Shown: in pieces, positions 55,572 through 64,000 of the stretch
How positions within the stretch are numbered: the stretch's first letter is position 1
How the letters are laid out: the number at the start of each line of letters is the position of its first letter
From: Arion vulgaris
Taxonomy: Eukaryota > Mollusca > Gastropoda > Stylommatophora > Arionidae
Length of the DNA stretch: 64,000 nt
Reading direction: 5' to 3'
Assembly: GCA_020796225.1 (NCBI GenBank)
Contig: CM036758.1
Location: forward strand, 28,469,099-28,533,098
Notes under the pieces: generated by a model
Seen by the model: only the letters and a program-made list of their open reading frames with translations
Told to the model about the DNA's origin: nothing
Database searches by the model: none
Position numbers and translations under genes: made by a program

Positions 55572-57292
55572 CAGGGGCGGCTCGTCATTAAGGGCCAGTG
55601 GGGCCAGGCCCACCAAAAATATTGAGTAACGTGTACTTATTATTTCAGACATCATTTGTTTATAATTATTACTTTCAACAGGATACTGATTAGCTTTGAA
55701 AGTTGATATATAGCGCTAAAATATCACACACATTCTGAAATCTAAAATTCAACATATTTGTCCTCAAATTAGTAAACACCCATGGTCATTAGGGGCCAGT
55801 AAGAACATGCCTACCAAACCAAAAATAATTTACGTGTACTTATTTTTTTTTTAAAATTGTTCGTAATTATTATTGTTAACTTGACACTGATTAGCTTTGA
55901 AAGTTGAATATTTAACACTAAAATATAAATATTATATCATAATAATATAATAATCATAATAATATATAAACATTATTTAAAAAACTATTATATACGGTCG
56001 CAAATTCAGCTTCTCTATAACGCTTGACGTATATATCAGCGCACTGTGTTTTATCGGGTCGTTTTAAAATTCTCTACTGACGATGTAACATTGCGACCTC
56101 TGACCTTGACCGCCACCTTTATAATAATTGCCAAAACAATTTATGTCATTTTATTCACCGGAAGCTAAGTTCCTACGCAATCAACAAATTAACAGTTAAA
56201 CTACCACTCTTGATTAAATAGTACTTTGTATAATTATCGATTGAATTACAAATTATATATAAAATAGTAGAAAATGATATGCATTAATAGAAATATGTAA
56301 CTAACTATTATTATAATCGTTAACGGTAATCGTCCGTTTCGTATTCAATATACATAAGTCTTCTACAACGCACACTCGTTTGCGATTAACAAGCTGTGAC
56401 CTACTTTTGAAGTTGTGCTTACTCGAAATTCAAAATGAATCAAGTGGATTATTTATTACGAAATCCGTTTCCTTCGTTAAAGATAGAAGTAAAGCTTGAA
56501 ATTAAACGGCTAGGTACACATCAGCCAAATAGCTTTGTATATGTGCAACAAGATGGCAAGAAAAAGAGGACTTTCAATAATAAGTGGTTTAGTAAAAATC
56601 GTGGTTAACTGTCAGTGAAGAAAAGCAAAGTGTTTTTTTGTTTTTATTGTTTGCTATTTCATGGTGAAGGACTGTGGTCAACGGTAGGTTGTAGGATCTC
56701 TTTGTACCTTAGTTATATGGTATATATTTTAATTGTTGTTGAACCCCAGGAATTATGAGTTTTCACCATTTTGCCTATAGTGCGTGGGGAGAGTGCCCGG
56801 CTTTCTTGCAATGAGAGCTGGCAATTATGGTTGACCATTGATTCAGGATGATAGTATATGCTTACACGTGACTCGTACGTTGTTACTTCTTACATTTGCA
56901 TTTATGCAACTTTTTTTCATTAGACATCGGCAGAAGATGCGCACACTCACTAGTATTTAGGACCCAAGAGGCGTGTCTGCATTTGCTTTATTACCTATAC
57001 CAGAGTAGCTCTCTCTCGATCCTTACCCACTTAGCCAGACATGATCTTTGTCTATTTCCAGGGTCACCACGAGGAGGTGGAGTAGGGTCTTGATCAGTGA
57101 AGCTCACTTACCCTGGCGCAACGTTGTCCCGTTTGTTATTTAGGCATGCGGCGCAAATCATTATAGTAAAGAAGGAATAACTTCGCGGAATAGACAATAG
57201 TAAATACTAAAATATAAACCTAGCCTAAAAACCATGATTTTCCGAAATTTGTGTCTGTCCCCACCACCAAAAATGACCACGCGCCGCCACTG
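55572..57292 (+). mobile_element. hAT-type DNA transposon, defective (1,721 bp)
   Basis: The termini are CAGGGGCGGCTCGTCATTA and, inverted, CAGTGGCGGCGCGTGGTCAT. The flanks GATAGACT (55564-55571) and GATAGATT (57293-57300) match at seven of eight positions. The subterminal 200 bp at the left end are duplicated (AGGGGCCAGT.., TACGTGTACTTATT.., CTGATTAGCTTTGAAAGTTG at 55589-55715 and 55793-55905). A remnant transposase start lies at 56435-56700. Most of the transposase is missing, so it is non-autonomous. Confidence 0.83.
56435..56700 (+). pseudogene. hAT transposase N-terminus with TTF-type zinc-finger motif (broken)
   Basis: From the ATG at 56435 the frame reads MNQVDYLLRNPFPSL, KIEVKLEIKRLGTHQPN, SFVYVQQDGKKKRTFNNKWF and SKNRG, then a stop. 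Shifting frame gives WLTVSEEKQS and, after another shift, FFCFYCLLFHGEGLWST. The order RxFxxxWF...W..........FCFYCLLF is the TTF-type zinc finger found at the N-terminus of many hAT transposases. Two frameshifts and the absence of any downstream RNase-H-like domain make it a relic. It lies within the terminal repeats of the element above. Confidence 0.68.
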
Positions 57293-57420
57293 GATAGATT
57301 AAAAGACACTGAAGTAAAGGAACACGTAATACTGCAGATAAAGAACACATTTAAAGACGTAGACAGTTATGAAAATGCAGACGAAATAGAAAACAGCATA
57401 AACAAAGCATGGGACAACGT
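57293..57420 (+). mobile_element. LINE linker, second half
   Basis: The plus strand encodes LKDTEVKEHVILQIKNTFKD, VDSYENADEIENSINKAWDN. This is the linker that follows FNIDRL in LINEs of this type (L.D..V...F...L.NRF......... W). It confirms that the hAT element at 55572-57292 interrupts one LINE copy. The LINE runs into a TA microsatellite. Confidence 0.78.
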
Positions 57421-57421
57421 A

Positions 57422-57472
<51 letters not shown>

Positions 57473-57476
57473 TATA
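57421..57476 (+). repeat. (TA)n microsatellite
   Basis: About 26 TA dinucleotides with one CATA interruption. The following sequence to 57944 includes ORF-like pieces on both strands but no recognised family. Confidence 0.95.
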
Positions 57477-57944
57477 ACAAGAGCAGTAAAATCCATCGTA
57501 AAGGCGCAGTGACTTCAGGACGGGATGATTGTCCTACATTGCAAATGTGAACACATAACTAAAGTATAGTAGAACTGGGTATAGACAATCTGGTGGTGGG
57601 GACTGAGCACAGTGAACATACCCTTGAGCAGCACAGCGCCCTTGCTTGTCACATAGAGCAATTCCGACTCATATCTTGGGATGGTAGACAATTCACAGAC
57701 ACCAACATTTTGCAGTGCTATATCTACATAGACCCGACGAGTAAGAGTCTGAACGCCGGTGAATCGTTGAAACAGAGACGAAGAAAAGCGTAATAGTCTT
57801 TGCATTAGCCTACTGGACGTCACATGAACGTGCGGACATAAATTTGCAGTTGCTCTAGTCACTCTTGTGTAACCACTTTTCAACCAATGTTTTTGTGATT
57901 TTTATGGGATCTGAGTCATAGAGCGTGAGAATGCAGTGTCGTGG

Positions 57945-58203
57945 TTCTTCTTCGAACGCTCCATATCAACCACTTGTTAACCACTCTGTGATTTGTATGT
58001 GATCTAGGCCTAAGAGCGAGTGTACGTTATGCCAGTTATGCACCTACAAGTAGGCCAGTACACCTGATTTATCCGATGATTTTTATTTACTAGGGTATCT
58101 TTCCTAGGTCCTACACCAGTCGCCTCTTACGACATGCCTTGTAGGTCGCAGTGGTACTATTATTTGCCTTCCTTGCGGGCCCAGAAACCACACAGGTGAC
58201 AGT
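57945..58203 (-). mobile_element. SINE-A copy
   Basis: Reverse orientation: GTTCTTCTTCGAACGCTCCA, GTTATGCCAGTTATGCACCT, CGCCTCTTACGACATGCCTT and a head ending CAGAAACCACACAGGTGAC. Confidence 0.88.
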
Positions 58204-58917
58204 TTTTTTTCTAAAACGGGTAGAACGGAAAGAAACATGCTCTTAAGTGTGTTTTTCTCTTTCTTCTAGACAAATATCGTTAGGTCAACGACACAAGAAA
58301 TGCGGAATATTCAAGATATCATTCTAGAAATTGTAACTGGCCAGATATGTTTACTAACTATCCGTTTCTAGCTTAAACCAGCAAATTAAAAACAAGACTA
58401 AAATGTTAGTAACATCTACTCTCCTGGCAATACTTTATTTTCCGGACATACGCATGTGCGATAAACAGGAACAAACGTGTGCAAGTAAGTACTTAGGAAA
58501 TGATGGTGTCGTGTGAAAATTGCAGGAAGAGTAAAAGAAGGAAACAATTTACCTTGATTTTTTTGGTTTAAAAAACATCACAAGATTTGAATCTGTGGTG
58601 TCTGATTGCCAAAGTGGCGTGAAAATAATGGCAATTTAATGGGTTGACATTCTCAGCTCGTTTTAGTGAGATTAGTCTAATTACTATAAAACCACACGCC
58701 ACAAGAGAGAGAAAGAGAAAGAAAGAAATGAGTGCACAAAGAGAAGGAAATAACAATTGAAAATTTAAAAAAAGAATAACCCATATGACTGAAGAACGCT
58801 GGAGCCTGCAGTTTAAATGAACGACTAGCCAGCGTGAGACGGAAACACTGAGCGGAGAGACTGAGCACTCTAGGATCTGCTCTGAATGTAACGATGTCGG
58901 TTCTAAAATACTGAGTC
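58204..58917. other. Intronic stretch without recognised features
   Basis: Contains a purine-rich AGAGAGAAAGAGAAAGAAAG tract at 58704-58725. A 117-codon minus-strand ORF (58568-58921) shows no family signature or splice context. Confidence 0.45.
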
Positions 58918-59135
58918 GCACGTGTGTGTTACTGCGACCAACAAGGCGTTTCGTAAGGAGCGATTGAGGTAAGGGACTAGGGAAGCTACCCTAGTAAATA
59001 AAAGTATCGCAGAAATCGGATGTGCTGGCCCACTTGTAAGCTCATAACTGACACAACGTACAATCGCTTTTAGGCTCGGATCACATTACAAAGAGGGTTA
59101 ACAGTGGTAGATATGCAGCGTTTGAAGAGAAAGAA
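58918..59135 (+). mobile_element. SINE-A copy, 5' end shortened
   Basis: ACTGCGACCAACAAGGCGTT marks the diverged core, followed by AAGCTACCCTAGTAAATAAA, the TAACTGACACAACGTACAAT block and GCGTTTGAAGAGAAAGAAAA at the tail. Confidence 0.8.
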
Positions 59136-59214
59136 AAAGATGAGAATTCGTTCACTTAAAATTGGATAGAATAAACACAGTCCTGCCTGCTGTGCTAGGT
59201 TCTTGAATAATCAA

Positions 59215-59468
59215 TGATCGGGGTTTCTGTGTCGTAGAGGTTAGATGCTCGTCTCTCGTGTCAAAGGTACCAGGTTCGCTCCTCATGGAACCATCTGGAT
59301 ATTTTCCAGAGATCCCTGTGTAGGTGAGATCGAGGTCCTAGTCCTATCAGTGACGGGCGATAAATCGGAGGTCCCGTGTTCAATTTGGGCACATACAAGA
59401 ACCCTTGGCAGTTGAAAAACATCGATAAGAGCAGACTGAAAAGCCACTGCCCGGGCGAAATTCATTAG
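59215..59468 (+). mobile_element. SINE-E copy with tRNA-like head
   Basis: GGTTTCTGTGTCGTAGAGGT with TAGATGCTCGTC, and a B-box-like AGGTTCGCTCC, form a tRNA-like head whose ends can pair (GGTTTC with GGAACC). The body contains GATCCCTGTGTAGGTGAGAT, GGCAGTTGAAAAACATCGAT and CCACTGCCCGGGCGAA, which also occur in the copy at 6068-6213. Confidence 0.7.
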
Positions 59469-60410
59469 AAAAGTTTCTTCAAAAATATCTTCATCATCTT
59501 CAAAATTATCTTCATCATCTTCAAAATTACACCGGGGACACTCACCGGTGCTACGGAATTCGTTCACTGCAGCTGAGATCTTTCTGTGTAAGAAAGAGAT
59601 GGGAACACTTATGGTTACTCACCGAAGTGCAATGATGATGGTCCTAACAATCAATCCATCATTAACCAATGATCACATATATGATACGATGCGCATTACA
59701 AGGAGCTTACCAGAACTCTTCACCTAACAAGAGTACTGAAAGGCACAACAGGATTGGGCGATAAATAGAAAGACATATGTCAGTTATGGAACACATAATT
59801 TAAAATTAGATGACGCGGACATATTCTGACTAACCAAATTTACTGTCCTAACAAAGTCACAATTGGAATACTATTATTTGTTTAACTTGATCGGCGACTG
59901 GTTTCAACAACCTCCTTGGCTCTAATCAATGCGAACCACTACAATCTCCGATCAGCGTCGATAGCAAACAGGCAAGCACGTCCTTGTAAAGAGAGGAAAT
60001 TGCTAGCTCTCACACCGGCCTCTGTGTTAACGTGGAGTCATTAAAATGCCTGAGCGTTGACCAGTTTCGGACTGGACGCGAAGTTAATGACCGTCATAAA
60101 GCAATCCAGCGTGAACAGTTTGGGTGTGTCAGCACGTTTGTGTGATATCTGAGATTGTTGACAACATCATCGGAGCGAGAGACGAGGATTGAATAACATT
60201 ACCGGCCACAGAAAATGGACTTATCAGAGGGAAAATAAAGTGGAAATGAAACTGCCAACTAGAGGGAGGCGGTCTCTTTTCATCGCCGGCATCTCTGAGG
60301 TTCAGACTGTGGGGTCGGTTGATTTATATCTGGAAACCTGGTCAGCATCGCAGTTGGAGAGAAGTGTCAGGTTAAGAACCGGTTAGAAAAGGCAATAAGA
60401 ATAACAAATA
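59469..60410. other. Intronic stretch without recognised gene
   Basis: ATCTTCATCATCTTCAAAATT is repeated at 59486-59527, giving an acidic minus-strand ORF that is a repeat by-product. The rest is unique-looking, somewhat less AT-rich sequence with no identifiable exon. Confidence 0.45.
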
Positions 60411-60608
60411 ACCTTTTTTTCTTTTCCGATCCAGAAGCACTTGAGCTGAAAGCTCTTCGGCTCGGTGTCATTGACATCGTAACCATTCGGCTCGGTGCCA
60501 CGAACACCGTAAATCTGGGGAACCTGTAGCTTTCTGCCAGTCCGCGGAGTTGAACCCGCACATACAGAGGACTAGTCACCGTAGTCCAACGCGCTACGAA
60601 CACGCTGG
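60411..60608 (-). mobile_element. SINE-C copy with tRNA-like head and A-rich tail
   Basis: On the minus strand TCTGCCCAGCGTGTTCGTAG is followed by CGCGTTGGACTACGGTG and the B box GGTTCAACTCC. The body GGTTCCCCAGATTTACGGTG, with CACCGAGCCGAA present twice, ends in GGAAAAGAAAAAAAGG. It directly abuts a SINE-B in the same orientation that lacks its tail. Confidence 0.8.
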
Positions 60609-60820
60609 GCAGAATCACTCTTTGTGATACGTTTGATCTTTGCCAAGATCATGTATACGTTGCACATTGGTTTGGTAGGCCCCTAAATGCAAAGACTTCT
60701 ACACGTTTAGGACATGGGCATCCGATTTCAGCCAAACCTCCTAATCGCCTCTTACGACATGCGTGGCAGAGGGTTCTATTCTTTACACCTCAAATTTGGG
60801 CCCTGTAACCACTCGGGCGA
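60609..60820 (-). mobile_element. SINE-B copy, tail missing
   Basis: On the minus strand it begins TCGCCCGAGTGGTTACAGGG and has the core CACGCATGTCGTAAGAGGCG and ACGTGTAGAAGTCTTTGC. It ends at GATCAAACGTATCACAAAG; the usual AACGCAAAGAAG tail is replaced by SINE-C. This is either an insertion with deletion or a dimeric element. Confidence 0.83.
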
Positions 60821-61023
60821 GAAATACTCTAAAATTTGAAGCTAAATATTTGAATTTTGTTTCCAGATTTGATTTCGGTAGACGCCCACAAATTTCTAGA
60901 GCCACGAAATCTCCTTTTGCCTTCTGTATTCATATTGGGACATTTATATCCCCGTAAATGCATATTTGTCTACATTGCTCTCAGTGTAGTATATGTCTGA
61001 TTCTATCTCTTGAAGTAAAGTTT

Positions 61024-61461
61024 TACTGCATTTCAACGCGGGGAATTTCATTTCAAATAGTATAACTGCATTTCAACGCGTAGAATTTCATTTCAAATAG
61101 TCTTTTAACTGCATTTCAACTCCCCGGAGAATTTCATTTCAAATAGTATAACTGCATTTCAACGCGGAGAATTTCATTTCAAATAGTATAACTGCATTTC
61201 AACGTGTAGAATTTCATTTCAAATAGTATAACTGCATTTCAACGCGAGAATTTCATCTTTCAAATAGTATAACTGCATTTCAACGTGTAGAATTTCATTT
61301 CAAATAGTATAACTGCATTTCAACGCGGAGAATTTCATTTCAAATAGTATAACTGCATTTCAACGTGTAGAATTTCATTTCAAATAGTTTAACTGCATTT
61401 CAACGTGTAGAATTTCATTTCAAATAGTTTAACTGCATTTCAACGTGTAGAATTTCATTTT
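61024..61461 (+). repeat. 40-bp tandem array, about 11 copies
   Basis: The unit is AACTGCATTTCAACGCGGAG followed by AATTTCATTTCAAATAGTAT, with CGCGGAG/CGTGTAG variants. The stretch after it, to 61600, has shorter GGTCATATAACACTG repeats. Confidence 0.95.
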
Positions 61462-61957
61462 CGAATACAAAGCTCACATTCGTCATCTCATATAACACTG
61501 TACGGTCATATAGTACTGTACGGTCATATAACACTGCACTGGTCATATAGTGCACTGCACTGTGATATAACACCACAACGTGTTATATGAGACTTTACAC
61601 ATTTGATAAGCAACACATTTTCCTAATGTACGAAGCTTTGTAACAGATCTATCATGATATTAACACGCTGTAAATTATACTCAGACCAGATTGTTTGATA
61701 CTTTTAAAACCATTTTCATCACCCACAAAGGTATGGGCATCTGCAGTTTACAGCCCGACAGGAGAATAGCCTGTCCTTTAACCCAGAAAGGGTCCACCTA
61801 AACAATCGTTGCTTCTGCTAATCTAACGTTCCGGAGAAGACAGAATAGGACAACGGACACTGGCCGATTTAAATTTCAATAAGTTGGAGAACTAAGGTGT
61901 AAATTATAACTCTCTGCAGAACGCGTGAAACTGTACTTCCTACTGAAGATCTAGAAT

Positions 61958-62105
61958 TATTATGAATAATATATCTACATACTGGCAGAAGGACATGAGG
62001 CCAGCCACCACTGATGATTGTAGAAGAAACTGAGTCAATGTTACTGAGAAAACAATCAACAATAAACCAAGAACTCTTACTGACCTGAATGGCTCTCTAT
62101 TCTAA
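61958..62105 (-). repeat. Dispersed repeat, left arm of an inverted pair
   Basis: In reverse complement this reads AGAGAGCCATTCAGGTCAGT, CTTGGTTTATTGTTGATTG, GTAACATTGACTCAG, TCATGTCCTTCTGCC and TAGATATATTATTCATAA. It matches 63662-63818 on the plus strand with a handful of indels. It may be a terminal repeat or an unclassified dispersed element. Confidence 0.75.
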
Positions 62106-62402
62106 TGATGAAATATTCAAGAATTACAGATCAGACGATAAAGCCCTGGCCACAGTTCTGAGGATCTAGAGTGGCCAACTTACCTAAGCTCAAAATAATA
62201 AGATGCAGAAGTCAGACATACATATCAACTGGTCAATGGTTCAGTTTGTTGAAATCATGTGCTAATTGTTGTAGTAAAATCTACTTATATTTATGTCTAC
62301 CACTTTAACCCTGGCCATGAGTTTAGACCAATCTGTCATTTTGTACAAGTGTTGATACCCTAATGATGTTTGGGAACAAACGTACTCTACTCTTTTCTCA
62401 TC

Positions 62403-62668
62403 TCGGATTTCTTCTTCTATTTCAAATACTACATATCGACCACTTAAGAACCACTCTTTAAGATTTATGTGTGATCTGAGTCTAAGAGCGATTGTACGTT
62501 GTGCCAGTTATGCGTCTACAAGTAGGCCAGCACATTCGATTTCTGCGAATATTTTTATTTACTAGGTAGCTTCCCTAGGTGCCTACATCAGTCGGATCTT
62601 AAGACATGTCTTGTAGGTTGCAGTGGTACTATTCTTTGCTTCCTTTGCAGCGCGGCACAACACAGGCG
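62403..62668 (-). mobile_element. SINE-A copy
   Basis: Reverse orientation: TTCAAATACTACATATCGAC, TGTACGTTGTGCCAGTTATG, a diverged core (GTCGGATCTTAAGACATGTC) and a head near CGGCACAACACAGGCGAG. Confidence 0.83.
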
Positions 62669-62844
62669 AGTCTGAACAATTTCAATGCTACGTTTTTATT
62701 AGAAATGTTGATTGAAATAAAAATAAACCACAAAACGAAATATTAGCGATATGCGACAGCCATGTTTTTCATTGAGAACGACCATGAATGAAGAGAGCGC
62801 CGATATACCAAACTCGTGAATGAATTTAAGGGTTATTACCTTGA

Positions 62845-62975
62845 GTAACCTTGAAATATGTGAGAACCTGAATATTGAGTAACCTTGAAATATGTAAGTA
62901 ACCTTGAAATATGTGAGTAACCTTGAAATATGAGTAACTTGAAATATGTTAGTAACCTTGAAATATGAGTAACAA
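62845..62975 (+). repeat. 18-19-bp repeats (GAGTAACCTTGAAATATGT)
   Basis: About seven units with short losses. A minus-strand ORF across it is a by-product. Confidence 0.88.
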
Positions 62976-63661
62976 TGCTTGAGACAATAGGTTCTTCTTC
63001 CCCACATCAAACTATCACCACCAAAGTCTAGCACTAATCCATTCACTACCATATATTACACGACTAGCTATGATCTCGCCGGAGCAATTTTAAGATCAGT
63101 TGTAAATTATCAGGACATTGCCCATATCTTCAACTACGTCGGTAATACAAGAATTTGTAGACATCAGGTGCTAACAGAGACTCTGATTTCAAGATCGGAT
63201 AATTTATGGCAGATAAAGTAACTGTCTGAGACGTTAATCCAATCAATGCAACACATACCTGTTACTTAATGAAGCGTCTGGCCGTACTTAACCGTCCCAC
63301 TTTTGTTACCCTGTTACAGGTGTAAGATATGGAATTATTTGTAGGATGAGATTGACGGCAACGATTTACTAATGAATCTGCTATCATAGGCGTCTTTCCC
63401 CTGCTATCATAGGCGTCTTTCCCCTATGTCTCAAGCGGTAGGTCATTCCAACATCACTAAAACTGTCATATTTTTTTGTCTGTGCGGACAGACCCAATTT
63501 CTTACGCCACTGTTCAGACACCCGTAAAAGTGCCATGTTCTGTGCATGTTTACGAACTTCGAACATGTACCACCTGGCACTAAGACCTGCAAGCGGGGTT
63601 GAAGTTTATTGATGTATGTGTGTGGTGTGTGGTATCTTAATGAAGGCTAGCCGTACGATAA
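62976..63661. other. Intronic stretch without recognised gene
   Basis: Contains a 24-bp tandem pair CTGCTATCATAGGCGTCTTT at 63378-63423. No exon or element recognised. Confidence 0.45.
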
Positions 63662-63818
63662 CTAGAGAGCCATTCACAGGTCCAGTAAGACGGTTCTTGG
63701 TTTATTGTTCGATTGTTTTCTTCAGTAACATTGACTCTAGTTTTTCTTCTACAATCATCTAGTGGTGTCTGGCCTCATGTCCTTCTGCCCAATGCATGTA
63801 GATATATTATTCATAAAT
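63662..63818 (+). repeat. Dispersed repeat, right arm of an inverted pair
   Basis: AGAGAGCCATTCACAGGTCC, TTCTTGGTTTATTGTTCGAT, TAACATTGACTCTAG, GTGTCTGGCCTCATGTCCTT and GTAGATATATTATTCATAA match the reverse complement of 61958-62105. Confidence 0.75.
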
Positions 63819-63869
63819 CATGTATTGTGACTTCCTACTAATGCCATATTTGAGACAGTAGTAAACTGT

Positions 63870-64000
63870 CCTAGTTTTTCTTGTTCAATGATCTAATGGT
63901 GTCGGACACTTCTTGTTCAATGATCTAATGGTGCCGGACACTTCTTGTTCAATGATCTAATGGTGCCGGGCACATGTCCTTCTGCAATTGCTACGTACAT
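63870..64000 (+). repeat. 31-32-bp repeat derived from the dispersed repeat
   Basis: CTTGTTCAATGATCTAATGG with TGCCGGACACTT occurs three times and then runs into GGCACATGTCCTTCTGCAAT, which is the end of the dispersed repeat at 63770-63795. The array runs off the window edge region. Confidence 0.82.

Larger units (their letters stand above)
44299..64000 (+). other. Wnt4: Wnt4 intron 2 (incomplete, at least 19.7 kb)
   Basis: After the donor at 44299 I looked in all frames for the next Wnt exon (AAFVYAISSAG-like residues and the following Cys pattern) and found none before the window ends. The rest therefore appears to be intron, filled with the repeats and elements listed below. This depends on my manual search and a short or diverged exon could have been missed. 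Confidence 0.6.

Noticed and set aside
57251..57550. 99-codon ORF as a host gene
   Set aside because: Its middle is LINE linker sequence and its end is a (TA)n microsatellite read as Ile-Tyr repeats.
59283..59567. 94-codon acidic minus-strand ORF
   Set aside because: It is the antisense of SINE-E plus a short ATCTTC repeat.

Overview
The window is animal nuclear DNA: AT-rich, gene-poor, and full of retrotransposon debris and minisatellites. The only host gene I can support is a Wnt4-type gene on the + strand. Coding exon 1 (88-173) holds the start codon and signal peptide and ends in a consensus GTAAGT donor. Exon 2 (44060-44298) follows a polypyrimidine/CAG acceptor and encodes the Wnt N-terminal region (CEKLEGL, MDSVRVGA, RRWNCST) before a GT donor. 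The two exons join in phase (AT + G gives Met) and read through as RWMALAQMSSLAQV..CEKL, which lines up with the N-terminus of the Wnt4 subfamily. Nearly all of 174-44059 is therefore one 43.9-kb first intron. The sequence after 44298 is the start of a second intron of at least 19.7 kb, because I find no exon 3. The mix of LINE proteins and tRNA-related SINEs suggests a lophotrochozoan, probably a mollusc and perhaps a gastropod. This is inference from family resemblance, not a species call.

The introns hold three kinds of sequence. (1) More than 25 tandem arrays with different unit lengths (12, 14, 26, 30, 31, 32, 36, 37, 40, 41, 51, 55, 62, 79, 95 and 111 bp, among others) cover roughly 20 kb, nearly a third of the window. 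The largest are a 41-bp array (1361-3812), a 30-bp array (8870-10417), a 55-bp array (38856-42600), a 95-bp array (46044-47455) and a 32/33-bp array (51939-55363). (2) There are about 20 LINE fragments from at least six families. All are truncated or frameshifted; the longest are at 48325-49975 (+) and 35060-36180 (-). (3) There are about 22 SINE copies in six families. SINE-A (11 copies), SINE-B (4) and SINE-D (2) share a core near GCATGTCGTAAGAGGCG and carry AAGAAG-type tails. SINE-C, SINE-E and SINE-F have tRNA-like heads.

Several insertions can be dated relative to each other because their target-site duplications are visible. SINE-D sits inside two LINE fragments, SINE-B inside a LINE endonuclease, a hAT element inside another LINE endonuclease/linker, a hAT MITE inside an unidentified ORF relic, and a 101-bp LINE stub has a 13-bp duplication.

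Some of the apparent novelty is probably assembly error. The centres of several arrays are full of single-base deletions, and at 23285-23545 and 34580-34700 the sequence looks like a consensus average of a repeat unit and a nearby unique sequence. The very long open frames (up to 1216 codons) are a by-product of stop-free repeat units, not genes.
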